NCBI GenBank assembly: GCA_027452215.1
Contig: DAIDGQ010000034.1
Span: 1-44,181, forward strand
Direction: 5' to 3'
Origin: Granulicella sp.
GTDB taxonomy: Bacteria; Acidobacteriota; Terriglobia; Terriglobales; Acidobacteriaceae
Length of the DNA stretch: 44,181 nt
Below, piece by piece: positions 6,088 to 15,270 of the stretch. Below the pieces are notes generated by a model, which saw nothing but the letters and a program-made list of their open reading frames with translations, was not told the origin of the DNA and searched no databases. Made by a program: the position numbers and the translations under genes. Within the stretch, counting starts at the first letter, position 1. The number at the start of each line of letters is the position of its first letter.

Positions 6088-8046
6088 CTATGCGAGCTTG
6101 GGGTGGAGGAGGTGGAAGCCGGTTTTTTGCTGGTAGGCGTGGGCCAGGGCTACGGCTTTGGCGTCCTGGTAGAGGGGAGCGAGGAAGGTGAGGGAGACGG
6201 GGGTTCCGGGGCCTCCGGCGTTGTTGACGGCGCCGTCCTCGGGGTGCGGCGAGGGGGGTGCGTCGTTGCCACGAATGCCGTTGGGGACGATGACGGCGGG
6301 CTGTCCGCAGAGATTGGTAGCGACGAGCTGCTCGCCTTCGCTGGGGGTGACGATGACGTCGAAGGGAGCGAAGGTCTCGGTCATCTTCTGCAGGGCGAGG
6401 GTGCGGGCGCGGGCGGCGTTGATGTAGTCGACGGCGGAGTAGAGGCGCGCGGTGCGGAAGCTGTTGGGCCAGTCGTAGGGGGCCTGGCCGCTGAGGAGAG
6501 CATCGCGGCCGGAGCGGGTGAGGTCGTCGAAGGCGGCGGCGGCTTCGGCTTCCAGCATGGGGACGAGCGAGCCGAAGGGGAAATCGGGCAAGGTGACGGG
6601 AGTGAGCGAAACGCCCATGCTGCGGAGGGTTTCGAGGGCGGCGGTGTTGAACTTCGCGTCGTAGACTTCGGTGTCGAAGTAGGCTTTGCGCTGCGCGAGG
6701 CGCTGATTGTAAGCGTCGAGGTCTTTGCCGGTGAGGGTCTGGCTGGGAGGCTTGGGAGGGGTGAAGGTGGGAGTGTCGAAGGCGGACTTGATGTAGCCGA
6801 CGCGGAGCTTGCGGATGTCGAGCGTGAGGTCGGGATTGAAGGCGGCGGGCTGCACGCAGAGGTCGTGGCCGTCGGGGCCGTAGATGGCGTCGAGCACGAT
6901 GGCGCAGTCTTCGACGGAGCGCGTGATGGGGCCGATTTTGTCCATGGACCAGCTGAGCGCCATGGCTCCGGTGCGAGGGACGAGGCCGAAGGAGGGGCGA
7001 AGACCGGTGACTCCGCAGCGCGTGGAGGGAGAGGAGATGGAGCCAAGGGTTTCTGTGCCGATGGCGAAGCCGACGCAGCCAGCGGAGACGGCGGAGGCGC
7101 TGCCGGCGGAGCTTCCGCTGCTTCCCTGCTTCGGGTTCCAGGGGTTGCGGGTGCGGGCTCCGGGCTTGCCGGTACCAGCGGCGTAGCCCCAGAGGTCGCC
7201 CTGTGCGAGGGCTCCCATGGTGAGCTTGGCGATGAGGACGGCACCGGCGGCGTCGAGACGCTTGACGACCTCGGCGTCGTAGTCGAAGTGCTGATCTTCA
7301 AAGCCCGCAGCTCCCCAGGTGGTGGGGTAGCCGGCGACGGCGAGGAGATCTTTGCCTCCCCAGGGGATGCCGTGGAGCGGGCCGCGATGCTTGTTGGCGG
7401 AGAGCTCGGCGTCGGCTGCGGCGGCTTGCTTGAGAGCGCGGTCTTCGGTGAGTGTGATGACGAAGTGCAGGGTGGGGTCGTAGCGCTTGAGGCGAGCGAG
7501 GTAGAGCCTGGTGAGGTCGACCGAGGTGATTTTGCGGGTGCGGAGGAGTTCGCTGAGCTGGCGCACGGAGGCGAAGGCGAGCTGGTCTTCGTTGGAGACA
7601 GAGACGGTGGCGATGCTGGGCGCGGGGCCTAGCTTGGCGGGCTTACGGGCGGTGTCGAGGACGGTGCCGCCGGGGACGGGATCGAAGATGAGCGAGGGAG
7701 CGACGGAGTTGGGGAGGTTGAGCTTGCGGACCGTGACGATGTCTTCGCGGACGCCGGTGAGGCCTTCGATCATGAGCTTGCGCTGCTCTTCGGTGAAGGT
7801 GAGGCCGGCGATGGCGGCAGCCTGCTCGATCATCTCGGGAGTGATCTTGGCGAAGTCGGGCTTGGCGTCGGTGGATGCTGTGGACGCGGGGGATTGGGCG
7901 GACGCGGAGGAGGTGGCGAGGGCGAGGAGAGCTCCGGGGAGCAGCGTGCCGCCGAGACCGGCGGCGGTCGAGACAGCGAGGAAGCGGCGGCGGGTCGTGG
8001 CGAGTGACTCCGCGGGCGGGAGAGTGGCCTTCGTGTCAGAGATCAT
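6088..8046 (-). CDS. Tat-exported amidase-signature hydrolase
   Basis: A 652-residue amidase of the GatA-like amidase signature family. A twin-arginine leader (TTRRRFLAV, residues 17-25, followed by a hydrophobic stretch to SASA) predicts folded export. The Ser-cisSer-Lys triad is visible: K232 in GIPWGGKDLL, the Ser-rich loop GSSGSSAGSA (308-317) carrying the cis-serine, and S336 in GTETLGSISSP as nucleophile. It is longer than GatA because of the leader and an N-terminal segment (residues 65-160). It is not a tRNA amidotransferase by context: no gatB or gatC is adjacent and it is exported. The substrate is unknown. Confidence 0.9.
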   Translation of the reverse strand: MISDTKATLPPAESLATTRRRFLAVSTAAGLGGTLLPGALLALATSSASAQSPASTASTDAKPDFAKITPEMIEQAAAIAGLTFTEEQRKLMIEGLTGVREDIVTVRKLNLPNSVAPSLIFDPVPGGTVLDTARKPAKLGPAPSIATVSVSNEDQLAFASVRQLSELLRTRKITSVDLTRLYLARLKRYDPTLHFVITLTEDRALKQAAAADAELSANKHRGPLHGIPWGGKDLLAVAGYPTTWGAAGFEDQHFDYDAEVVKRLDAAGAVLIAKLTMGALAQGDLWGYAAGTGKPGARTRNPWNPKQGSSGSSAGSASAVSAGCVGFAIGTETLGSISSPSTRCGVTGLRPSFGLVPRTGAMALSWSMDKIGPITRSVEDCAIVLDAIYGPDGHDLCVQPAAFNPDLTLDIRKLRVGYIKSAFDTPTFTPPKPPSQTLTGKDLDAYNQRLAQRKAYFDTEVYDAKFNTAALETLRSMGVSLTPVTLPDFPFGSLVPMLEAEAAAAFDDLTRSGRDALLSGQAPYDWPNSFRTARLYSAVDYINAARARTLALQKMTETFAPFDVIVTPSEGEQLVATNLCGQPAVIVPNGIRGNDAPPSPHPEDGAVNNAGGPGTPVSLTFLAPLYQDAKAVALAHAYQQKTGFHLLHPKLA

Positions 8047-8285
8047 TCGGGAATTATTGCATCGGGCCGGGCGAGGGAGAAATCTGTTTCGAGGGAGTTG
8101 TGGTGCGATGAAATAAAACTTCGGGCAGGGTCGCGATTTAAGTGATGAGGAGCTCGGTGGCGAGGTGCAGGTCGCGGAGATTTAGATGGCTAGCTAATGC
8201 TTTACGCGTGCGCTTGGGGATAGGAGAAGAAGCATGCGTAACGGCGCAGTGGAGATGACGGGTTGGTTGCGTTTTTTGGACAGGG

Positions 8286-10478
8286 CTAGGGTAGCGCGAA
8301 GGCTACGTAGGCGGCTCCCTGCGGGGCTTTGGGGTTGCGGGCGTTGCTGGTGGCGATGACGATGTATTGCTTGCCGTCGATCATGTAGGTGGCGGGCGTG
8401 GCGTTGCCGGCGTAGGGGAGATCGCCTTGCCAGAGCAGCTTGCCGGTGCGGCTGTCAAAGGCGCGGAGGGTGTGATCGAAGTTGGTGGCGCCGATGAAGA
8501 CGAGGTCGCCTGCGGTGACGACAGGGCCACCGTAGTTCTCCGTGCCGGTGTCGGGGACGCCCTGTGCGGCGAGCTCGGGGTAGTTGCCGAGTGGAACCTT
8601 CCAGAGATACTCGCCGGTGTTGAGGTCGATGGCGTTGAGCGTTCCCCAGGGAGGGACGACGGCGGGGTAGCCGTCGGGATCGAGGAATTTGCGGTAGCCG
8701 GTGAAGCGGTATTTCGCGGCGTGATCGGAAGGCGCGGCGGAGGGTTCGGCCTCGCGCTTGCTGCCGCGTTCGGGGGGAGCCAGCGGCGAGGCGGCTGGGT
8801 CCTGCCCGGTTTTGATGTAGGCGAGCAGCGCGATGAGACGAGCATCGGCGATGTTGGGGAAGGAGGGCATGCGGCCTTTGCCGCTGTGGATGAGGGTGAT
8901 GATCTGGGCGTCGGTGAGATGCTTCGGGTCGTCGACGAGCGATGGAAAGGTGGGCGGCGAACCTTTGCGATCGACACCGTGGCAGAGGGCGCATTGGGTC
9001 TGATAGGTGGTCTCGCCGAGACCGCGGCCGGGCTTGCTGGCGGTGAGGCCTCCGGTCCAGGGGAGGTCGTTGGCGTTGATGTAGATGACTCCGGTACGGG
9101 TGTCGACGGCGGAGCCTCCCCATTCGGCACCGCCATCGAAGCCGGGAAAGACGACGGTCTGCTGGTTGAGGCTGAGAGGGACGAACTGGCCGGCGCTGCG
9201 AAAGGTTCGGAACTGCTGGAGGGCGTAGGCGTGGGCCTCAGGTGTGCGCGTGGTGAGCATGTCTTCGGTGAGGAGTTGACGCGCGAAGGGAGCGGGAGTC
9301 CGGGGGACGGGCTGGGTGGGCGAGGCCTTTTCTCCGGGGACGGTGGATGGGGGAAAGGGCTTTTCGTCGATGGGGAAGAGAGGCTTGCCGGTGGTGCGAT
9401 CGAAGAGGTAGAGGAAGCCTTGCTTGGTGGTCTGGGCGACGGCATCGACCTGCTGGCCGGAGGAGCGGACGGTGACGAGAGAAGGCGGCGAGGGGAAGTC
9501 GCGATCCCAGATGTCGTGATGGACGCCCTGGAAATCCCAGAGGCGTTTGCCGGTGTTGGCGTCGAGAGCGAGGAGGGTGTCGGCGAAGCGGTCGTTGCCG
9601 ATACGGTCGGCTCCGTAGAAGTCGTCGACGGCGGAACCGGTGGGTGCGTAGACGATGCCGCGGGCTGTATCGAGGGCCATGCCGGTCCAGTTGTTGGCTG
9701 CTCCGGTGTACTTCCAGGCGGCTTTGGGCCAGGTGTCGTAGCCTTCTTCGCCGGGGTGAGGGATGGTGTGGAAGATCCAGCGGAGCTTGCCGGTTCGGAC
9801 ATCGTAGGCACGGATGTCGCCGTGCAGGGCGGGCTTGGTTTCGGGGGCACGAAAGCCGACGATGATGGTGTCCTTGTAGAGAATTCCGGGGGACGTCATG
9901 GCGGCGAAGCTTTGCAGGATATTGCGCTCGCCGAGATCGTTGCGGAGGTCGATGCGGCCGTTGTCACCAAAGGAGGCGATGGGTTTGCCGGTGGCGGGAT
10001 CGAGAGCGTAGAGATAGCTGAGGATTCCGGCGAAGAGCGTGGCGTGGGTGCCGTCGGTCCAGTAGGTGAGGCCTCGGGTAGGCTGGAAGCCGGGGGTTCC
10101 CGCGTCGAAGGACCAGAGCTTTTTGCCGGTGGCGGCGTCGAGCGCAATCACCTTCTGGGTGGGGGTGAAGCCGTAGAGGGTTCGGCCGATGATGAGGGGA
10201 TTGGTCTGCAGGCCTCCGGGCTCGGCGGTGTCGAAGGACCAGGCGAGCTTGAGCTGATGTACGTTGCTGCGGTTGATCTGGTGGAGCGGAGAGTAGCGGT
10301 CGCCGGAGGGGCCTCCGCCATAGGCTGGCCAGTCTGCTTGGTCGCTTGCGAGGGCGGCTGACTGTTCGGCGTGAACGCTGAGCGAGGCGTGCGGGCCGAA
10401 CGAGAGGCACGCGAGCAGGAGAGCGCTTGCGGCAGTGACGAGCGCAAGGGAGCGATGGTTGTTTCGCGGGGAGATCAT
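8286..10478 (-). CDS. PQQ-dependent dehydrogenase with built-in cytochrome c domain
   Basis: A periplasmic quinoprotein of 730 residues, probably a sugar or alcohol dehydrogenase of the glucose-dehydrogenase-like group. After a signal peptide it opens with DWPAYGGGPSGDRYSPL and carries repeated propeller W-motifs (ALDAATGKKLWSFD, AYDVRTGKLRWIF, ALDANTGKRLWDF). A c-type heme domain is inserted before the last blades: CALCHG at C496 and GRMPSFP as the likely Met ligand. The barrel then resumes (YRFTGYRKFLDPDGYP to the end). The fused heme should take electrons from PQQH2 internally. No Shine-Dalgarno is obvious at ATG 10478; a TTGACA-N18-TAAAAC promoter lies about 140 bp upstream. Confidence 0.88.
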   Translation of the reverse strand: MISPRNNHRSLALVTAASALLLACLSFGPHASLSVHAEQSAALASDQADWPAYGGGPSGDRYSPLHQINRSNVHQLKLAWSFDTAEPGGLQTNPLIIGRTLYGFTPTQKVIALDAATGKKLWSFDAGTPGFQPTRGLTYWTDGTHATLFAGILSYLYALDPATGKPIASFGDNGRIDLRNDLGERNILQSFAAMTSPGILYKDTIIVGFRAPETKPALHGDIRAYDVRTGKLRWIFHTIPHPGEEGYDTWPKAAWKYTGAANNWTGMALDTARGIVYAPTGSAVDDFYGADRIGNDRFADTLLALDANTGKRLWDFQGVHHDIWDRDFPSPPSLVTVRSSGQQVDAVAQTTKQGFLYLFDRTTGKPLFPIDEKPFPPSTVPGEKASPTQPVPRTPAPFARQLLTEDMLTTRTPEAHAYALQQFRTFRSAGQFVPLSLNQQTVVFPGFDGGAEWGGSAVDTRTGVIYINANDLPWTGGLTASKPGRGLGETTYQTQCALCHGVDRKGSPPTFPSLVDDPKHLTDAQIITLIHSGKGRMPSFPNIADARLIALLAYIKTGQDPAASPLAPPERGSKREAEPSAAPSDHAAKYRFTGYRKFLDPDGYPAVVPPWGTLNAIDLNTGEYLWKVPLGNYPELAAQGVPDTGTENYGGPVVTAGDLVFIGATNFDHTLRAFDSRTGKLLWQGDLPYAGNATPATYMIDGKQYIVIATSNARNPKAPQGAAYVAFALP

Positions 10479-10795
10479 TGCGCGTGATCTGCTTCAGGCG
10501 GGCCTGATGCGATGCGGCCGGAGGCTGACATGCGAGGTTGTCTGAGGCAGAGCCGCAGGGAACGGGAGATGGGAGCGCCGGTGGATTGCGATGAATTCAT
10601 TCGACGGAAACAGACTGAGTTTTATGCTTCTTCGACAGCGGGTGTCAACCAGCAGGCAGCGTGGTGCGGAGCTCGAGCGATGGATGCAGAGACGCGAGGC
10701 GCTGATGCGTGCGGGGACGAGCTGTTGTATCGACAGGCGCGGCGAGGGCGGTGTGTCGCTTAGGAGTTGAGCTTGAGGATGGGTGCGGTTTGCGC
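10479..10795. other. Gene-free spacer between dehydrogenase and nitroreductase
   Basis: About 317 bp. Apart from the minus-strand promoter at 10619-10648 I see no gene, tRNA or strong terminator. A plus-strand frame at 10512-10763 (83 codons) has no domain or good ribosome site and is judged non-coding. Confidence 0.5.
10619..10648 (-). promoter_or_regulatory. Sigma-70-like promoter for the PQQ dehydrogenase
   Basis: On the minus strand TTGACA (10648-10643) and TAAAAC (10624-10619) are separated by 18 nt. It would give a leader of about 130 nt before ATG 10478. The -35 is a perfect consensus match; the -10 is weaker. Confidence 0.55.
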
Positions 10796-11371
10796 CTAGG
10801 ATTCGCTGAACACAAAACTTTCGAGGGGCTTGCGTGAGCGAAGTGGAGACCGGGTATGGCGGAGGTCGTTTGTGGCTGCTGAGTGCTCTTCGGCATAGCC
10901 AATGGCCAACATGCTGATGACTCCGACGTGCTGGGGGATGCGAAAGGACGCACGAATGCTGTCTCGATCGATACGCGTCATCTGATGGACACCGAGGCCT
11001 CGGGCGGTGGCTTCAAAGACGAGGTTGGCGGAGGCGAGGCCGAGGTCGTGCTCAGCGGTAGCGTAGGCGGCTCCGGTGTGCTCGAGGGTGAGGCGAGCGC
11101 AGCCGATGACGAGCACGGAGGCGAGGCGAGCCCATGGAAGATTGACGGGGTCGATGAAGGAGAGCATTCGTTCGAACTGCTCGGTCTGGGCGCGGGTCGC
11201 GACGAGGTAGCTCCAGGGCTGTTCGTTTCCGGCGGATGCGGACCAGCGCGCTGCTTCGAAGAGTGCGAGCAGATCCGGAGTGGAGACGGGACGACAGGAA
11301 AAAATGTTGGGGCTGACGCGGGTGGCGATCAGGGGATGGATCTGAGAGATGGGACGTGCGGTGATGTTCAT
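10796..11371 (-). CDS. Nitroreductase-family flavoprotein
   Basis: A 191-residue FMN-dependent NAD(P)H oxidoreductase. The family FMN-binding segment is RWSASAGNEQPWSYLVA near residues 42-58, and a further conserved region is ASANLVFEATARGLGVHQMTRID (residues about 120-145). ATG 11371 was chosen because the protein starts there in family fashion and GGAGA lies upstream; the open frame extends to 12031 only as antisense-like sequence within the qNor gene. It lies 89 bp after the NO reductase stop, with an 11-bp-stem hairpin between them. Co-transcription suggests a role in nitrosative or redox stress, but its substrate is unknown. Confidence 0.85.
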   Translation of the reverse strand: MNITARPISQIHPLIATRVSPNIFSCRPVSTPDLLALFEAARWSASAGNEQPWSYLVATRAQTEQFERMLSFIDPVNLPWARLASVLVIGCARLTLEHTGAAYATAEHDLGLASANLVFEATARGLGVHQMTRIDRDSIRASFRIPQHVGVISMLAIGYAEEHSAATNDLRHTRSPLRSRKPLESFVFSES

Positions 11372-11403
11372 GGCTTGGTCTCCGTTGAAGGGGTGAGGTG
11401 GGA

Positions 11404-11439
11404 GGCACCCTCGATGAGGACTGTTGCGTCGAGGGTGCC
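11404..11439 (-). promoter_or_regulatory. Intercistronic stem-loop between qNor and nitroreductase
   Basis: GGCACCCTCGA (11404-11414) and TCGAGGGTGCC (11429-11439) pair perfectly around a 14-nt loop. No U-tract follows on the minus strand, so it is not a standard intrinsic terminator. It may stabilise the upstream norB message, act as a partial terminator, or be a dispersed palindrome. Confidence 0.6.
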
Positions 11440-11460
11440 ACCGGGGTGAGGGGAAAGAGA

Positions 11461-13749
11461 TCAGCGACCTGCGAACTCCTTTGCTTCGGCGGGCTCGCGG
11501 AGATGATTTTTGTGAGAGGAGTCGCTGTCTACGTAGGAGTGGCCGGTGAGAAGGCCGAGGATAAACCATGCGAACAGAACGGCTCCGATGGAGAAGAGAA
11601 TGTCTCCGGGGACTCGCATCCAGCGCAGGGTTTGCATGGAGCCGGACTGCATGAACTGTGCCGACCGGGCGTACCAGGTGCCGTATTGGATGGACGCCCA
11701 GGCCTGCAGCAGACCGATGGGAAGCATGCTGAGAAGAGCCATAAAACTGAGGCCGATGTTCAGGCACCAGAAGGAGGCCTTGAGTGTTCCCTGCTTCCAG
11801 GGACGGCCTGGGAGTAGGGTTCGCAGGCAGAAGAGCGTGAGGCCCAGGCCCAGCATTCCGTAGACACCGAAGAGCGCAGTGTGGCCGTGGAGAGGAGTGA
11901 GGTTGAGCCCCTGCACGTAGTAGAGCGAGATCGGCGGATTGATGAGGAAGCCGAAGAGGCCGGCTCCTACGAGGTTCCAGAAGGCGACGGCTACGAAGAA
12001 GTAGATGGGCCAACGGTAGTTGGCGATCCATGGCGACTTGGTGGTGGGTTGCGCGATACGAAGGTTCTCCCAGGCCTCGTAACCGATGAGCGTGAGGGGC
12101 ACGACTTCGAAGGCGCTGAAGATCGCACCGAGGCCGATGACCGCGGGCGTGGCGCCGGAGAAGTAGAGATGATGGAAGGTTCCGATGATTCCTCCTGAGA
12201 GGAAGATCGAAGTGGAGAAGAGCGCGGCCTTGGTGGCGGTGCGGATCTCGATCAGCTTGAGGCGCGTGAAGAGGAAGCCGATGACTACGGTGGCGAATAC
12301 TTCAAAGAAGCCTTCGACCCAGAGGTGAACTACCCACCAGCGCCAGTATTCGGCGGTGACGAGATGGCTGCGTTGACCGTACATGAGGCCTGCGGCATAG
12401 AAGAGCGGGATCGCGATGCTGGAGATGAGGAAGAGGATGAGCAAGGGCTGGTCTTCGCTCTTGCGAACGAGTGCGGGCTTGAGTGCGGCGACCATCAGCA
12501 CGAGCCAGAGGACGAGGCCGATGAAAAGAAGGATCTGCCAGAATCTTCCGAGGTCGACGTACTCGTATCCCTGGCTGCCGAACCAGAACCACAGATTGCC
12601 GAGGCGCTGCTGGATGCCGAGCCACTCGCCGGCGAGCGAACCTCCGACGACGAGGACCAGGGCTCCGAAGAGAACGTTGACGCCGAGGCGCTGGTACTTG
12701 GGTTCGTGGCCGCTGACGGCAGGACCGACGTAGAGTCCGGTGGCGAGCCATGAGGTGGCGATCCAGAAGATGGCGAGTTGCAGATGCCAGGTTCGTGTGA
12801 TGGCGTAGGGGAGGTAGCGGTCGAGAGGAAAGCCGTAGAAGCTGTTGCCTTCGACGCCGTAGTGAGCGGTGAGGATACCCATCATGATCTGGAGTCCCCA
12901 GAGGATGATGGCAACGATGAAGAACTTGATGGTGGCGCGTTGGGAGGGTGTGGCGCGATGTTCGAGGAAGGGATCGGTGGCGGGATACGGACCGTGCATG
13001 ACGACCTTTTCCTGCGAAGCGTACCACCAGACCAGGCCTCCGATGCCCGCGAGGAGACCGACGAAGCTGAGGACGCTCCACAGGACGGCTCCGGGTGTGG
13101 GGCCGTTGGCGATGAGGGGCTCGTGCGGCCAGTTGTTGGTGTAGGTGGTGGTGGAGCCGGGGCGCTCTGTGCCAGCGGCCCAGGCGGTCCACCAGAAGAA
13201 GGCGCCGAGCTCCTGCTGCTTCGCGACGTTGGTGAGGGCGCCGTGAGGGATGGCGTAGTCGGCGCGGCCGTTGGCGAAGACGTTGGCGTAGTAGGTGGAG
13301 AGCTGACGGAATGCAGCGGCGCGATCGGCGTCGATCACGACACGATTTTGGCTGGCGTCGTAGGTGTTGGTGCGGATGGTTCGGATGAGGCGAGCCTTGA
13401 GGATGGCTTGCTGGTCGAGGCTGAGAGCGGCGAAGTTCGGAGCTCCGTCGCGGACGGCCCAGAGGTTGAGCAGAAGCTCGGACTCGCGATGCAGCCAGTC
13501 GGCGGTCCAGTCAGGAGCGACGTAGGCTCCGTGGCCCCAGACGGTGCCGATCTCCTGGCCACCGATGGACTGCCATACGCCCTGGCCGTCGGTGATGGAG
13601 CTGCCGGTGAAGAGAAGCTGTCCGTCGGTGGTGTAGACATCCGGTAGGGGCGGAGCCTGGGTGATGAGCTTGCGACCCTCTCCACCGAGGACTATGAATG
13701 ATGCAACGATGACAACGAATAAGGCTATCCAGTACCGCTTGTAGGACAT
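11461..13749 (-). CDS. norB: Quinol-dependent nitric oxide reductase (qNor)
   Basis: An integral membrane enzyme that reduces 2 NO to N2O with quinol as donor. At 762 residues it has the qNor N-terminal periplasmic extension (LPDVYTTDGQLLFTG onward, residues about 30-210) and then the NorB helices. Heme and FeB ligand regions are visible: ITRTWHLQLAIFW, VVHLWVEGFFEVFAT (FeB His and the conserved Glu), GTFHHLYFSG (FeB His pair) and LTPLHGHTALFGVYG (heme His). ATG 13749 was chosen for AAGGAGA just upstream; the frame extends to 13797. No denitrification enzymes before or after NO are seen here, so detoxification is more likely than respiration. A palindrome at 13822-13839 may be its operator. 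Confidence 0.95.
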   Translation of the reverse strand: MSYKRYWIALFVVIVASFIVLGGEGRKLITQAPPLPDVYTTDGQLLFTGSSITDGQGVWQSIGGQEIGTVWGHGAYVAPDWTADWLHRESELLLNLWAVRDGAPNFAALSLDQQAILKARLIRTIRTNTYDASQNRVVIDADRAAAFRQLSTYYANVFANGRADYAIPHGALTNVAKQQELGAFFWWTAWAAGTERPGSTTTYTNNWPHEPLIANGPTPGAVLWSVLSFVGLLAGIGGLVWWYASQEKVVMHGPYPATDPFLEHRATPSQRATIKFFIVAIILWGLQIMMGILTAHYGVEGNSFYGFPLDRYLPYAITRTWHLQLAIFWIATSWLATGLYVGPAVSGHEPKYQRLGVNVLFGALVLVVGGSLAGEWLGIQQRLGNLWFWFGSQGYEYVDLGRFWQILLFIGLVLWLVLMVAALKPALVRKSEDQPLLILFLISSIAIPLFYAAGLMYGQRSHLVTAEYWRWWVVHLWVEGFFEVFATVVIGFLFTRLKLIEIRTATKAALFSTSIFLSGGIIGTFHHLYFSGATPAVIGLGAIFSAFEVVPLTLIGYEAWENLRIAQPTTKSPWIANYRWPIYFFVAVAFWNLVGAGLFGFLINPPISLYYVQGLNLTPLHGHTALFGVYGMLGLGLTLFCLRTLLPGRPWKQGTLKASFWCLNIGLSFMALLSMLPIGLLQAWASIQYGTWYARSAQFMQSGSMQTLRWMRVPGDILFSIGAVLFAWFILGLLTGHSYVDSDSSHKNHLREPAEAKEFAGR

Positions 13750-13821
13750 GATCTCTCCTTGGCTAAGAGCGCGGACGTTTTGCTGCGCTGGAATCACCGT
13801 AGTGTCTGGCGCGATGCATTG

Positions 13822-13839
13822 CAGGGACTTTAGTCACAG
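13822..13839. promoter_or_regulatory. Candidate NO-responsive operator upstream of qNor
   Basis: CAGGGACTTTAGTCACAG has an exact GACT-TT-AGTC core and lies 73 bp before the qNor start. It aligns with the palindrome at 15271-15288 (shared CAG..ACTT..GTCAC.G). A common regulator, for instance of the CRP/FNR class, is inferred; none is encoded nearby. Confidence 0.4.
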
Positions 13840-13888
13840 GGAGAAGAACTGATTGAGGATGGAAGACGGTGAGGGATGTTGTTGCGGA

Positions 13889-15226
13889 TCAGCCGCGATC
13901 CGGAGCCGCTGCGTGGAGGCTCACGTTGTCGGCTGCGAAGAAGGAGCGGCCGAGCAGGAAGGTGAGCGCGAGGTTGAGTGCGAAGCCGAGCACGGCGGCC
14001 AGCTCGAACATTCCTGAGATCGGCAGCACCTTCCATGCGAAGGAGAGAAAGCCTTCGTAGGCGAGGGGCTCGGAGGAGACTCGCAGCAGGCAGCCGGTCT
14101 GGAGCAGCAGCAGGCAGAGGAACATGAGGCGCTTGCTGTAGATGCTGTAGACGCCAGCGAAGTGAGGAAGGATTCGCGGACCGATGGAGAAGACCATGGT
14201 TGCGACGAAGCCGACGGTGAGCGCGTGGCGGGAGGCTCCCCAGATGCCACCGTGATGATCGGCAAGGGCCGCCCAGATGCTCATGAAGCTGGCGACGACC
14301 AGCCAGGCGTACGCGATGCGAACGAACGATGGAAAGCTGGGATGAATGCCGAGGACTTTTGCCTGACCGAGGGGGCGCTGGGTGAGGTGCAGCGCGAAGA
14401 CGATGACCACCGCGCTTGAGGCTAGAAGAATGGTCGCGGGAAGGGCCTGGCCTGCGACTCCGAAAAGAACGCCGACGACATCCAGACCGAGTGCGAGCCG
14501 AAAGAACTGGGCGTTGGGCTGGGAGATGGCGAGGAAGGAGTGCAGCCAGCGAGCGGAGAATCCCCACACGACCGGCACGAGGAATCCCCACGCCACCAGA
14601 ACGAGATATTTCTGATCGAGGGCGAAGGGAAACGAGCGAAGACCTCCTTGCAGGGATAGATGAAGGCACTCGACGAAGTTGAAGATCACCGCGGCTGCGA
14701 GGCCTGCGGTTCCGAGTAGAACGGAGATCATCCAGAGCTCCATGGGTGCCCTGGTGCGTGGGCCTTCGGTTGATTCGGGGAGCTTGTGCCTTGATGCTGC
14801 AGCGAGAAAGAGGAGCACTGCGAGCAGCTCAAAACCGGCGGATAGGGGGAAAAGCGCGCGCCAGTGCCAGGCGTAGATGCTCGCGAGCCAGCGTGCTGCT
14901 ACGCCGGTGGTCCAGAGCAGGTAGCAGGTGAGTGGAAGCCGAATCGGCGAGCGGCCGTGGGCTGGTTGCGAGTAGAAGCCGATGCCGAGGATGAAGCTGC
15001 CGATCCAGCCAAAGACCTGCGCATGGCCATGGCCTTGTATCCACGCAGCGGGAAGGGTGCCGAGGCCGTGATGCGTGGCGATGGCCATCAGATTGGAGAA
15101 GCCCAAGAGCGTGCCGGGAAGCGCCATGAAGAAGATTCCGCTCGCGATCCAGGCCCGCAGTATCAGGCTCTTCTGGCGTTCGCCAGTGACTTGCGCGCTG
15201 ACGGGACTCTGTGCGGCGTTGCTCAT
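13889..15226 (-). CDS. nnrS: NnrS family membrane protein
   Basis: A polytopic membrane protein of 445 residues with about 12 hydrophobic segments. NnrS proteins bind heme and copper and protect cells against NO by limiting dinitrosyl-iron damage. Conserved His-bearing segments are WIQGHGHAQVFGWIGSFILG (residues about 63-82) and ASRHALTVGFVATMVFSIG followed by PRILPHFAG (residues about 330-360). GGAGG sits 6 nt before ATG 15226. It is upstream of qNor on the same strand with a 139-bp gap, so the two could be one transcript or two. Its start region is shared with the divergent radical SAM gene. Confidence 0.9.
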   Translation of the reverse strand: MSNAAQSPVSAQVTGERQKSLILRAWIASGIFFMALPGTLLGFSNLMAIATHHGLGTLPAAWIQGHGHAQVFGWIGSFILGIGFYSQPAHGRSPIRLPLTCYLLWTTGVAARWLASIYAWHWRALFPLSAGFELLAVLLFLAAASRHKLPESTEGPRTRAPMELWMISVLLGTAGLAAAVIFNFVECLHLSLQGGLRSFPFALDQKYLVLVAWGFLVPVVWGFSARWLHSFLAISQPNAQFFRLALGLDVVGVLFGVAGQALPATILLASSAVVIVFALHLTQRPLGQAKVLGIHPSFPSFVRIAYAWLVVASFMSIWAALADHHGGIWGASRHALTVGFVATMVFSIGPRILPHFAGVYSIYSKRLMFLCLLLLQTGCLLRVSSEPLAYEGFLSFAWKVLPISGMFELAAVLGFALNLALTFLLGRSFFAADNVSLHAAAPDRG

Positions 15227-15270
15227 GATTTGCCTCCACTCCGACTGTAGCGTTGCGGGGATTCAGGCCA

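Noticed and set aside
6043..7632. 529-codon open frame opposite the amidase
   Set aside because: Low-complexity Gly/Val/Asp sequence without a family; a shadow of biased codon usage.
3418..8046. A GatCAB amidotransferase locus from the YqeY and amidase genes
   Set aside because: The amidase has a Tat leader and the YqeY protein is a stand-alone family; no gatC or full gatB is present.
8367..10361. 664-codon open frame opposite the PQQ dehydrogenase
   Set aside because: Composition is Gly/Val/Glu-rich with no domain. It mirrors the codon bias of the real gene on the other strand.
10512..10763. 83-codon frame upstream of the PQQ dehydrogenase
   Set aside because: No ribosome site or domain; it overlaps the minus-strand promoter.
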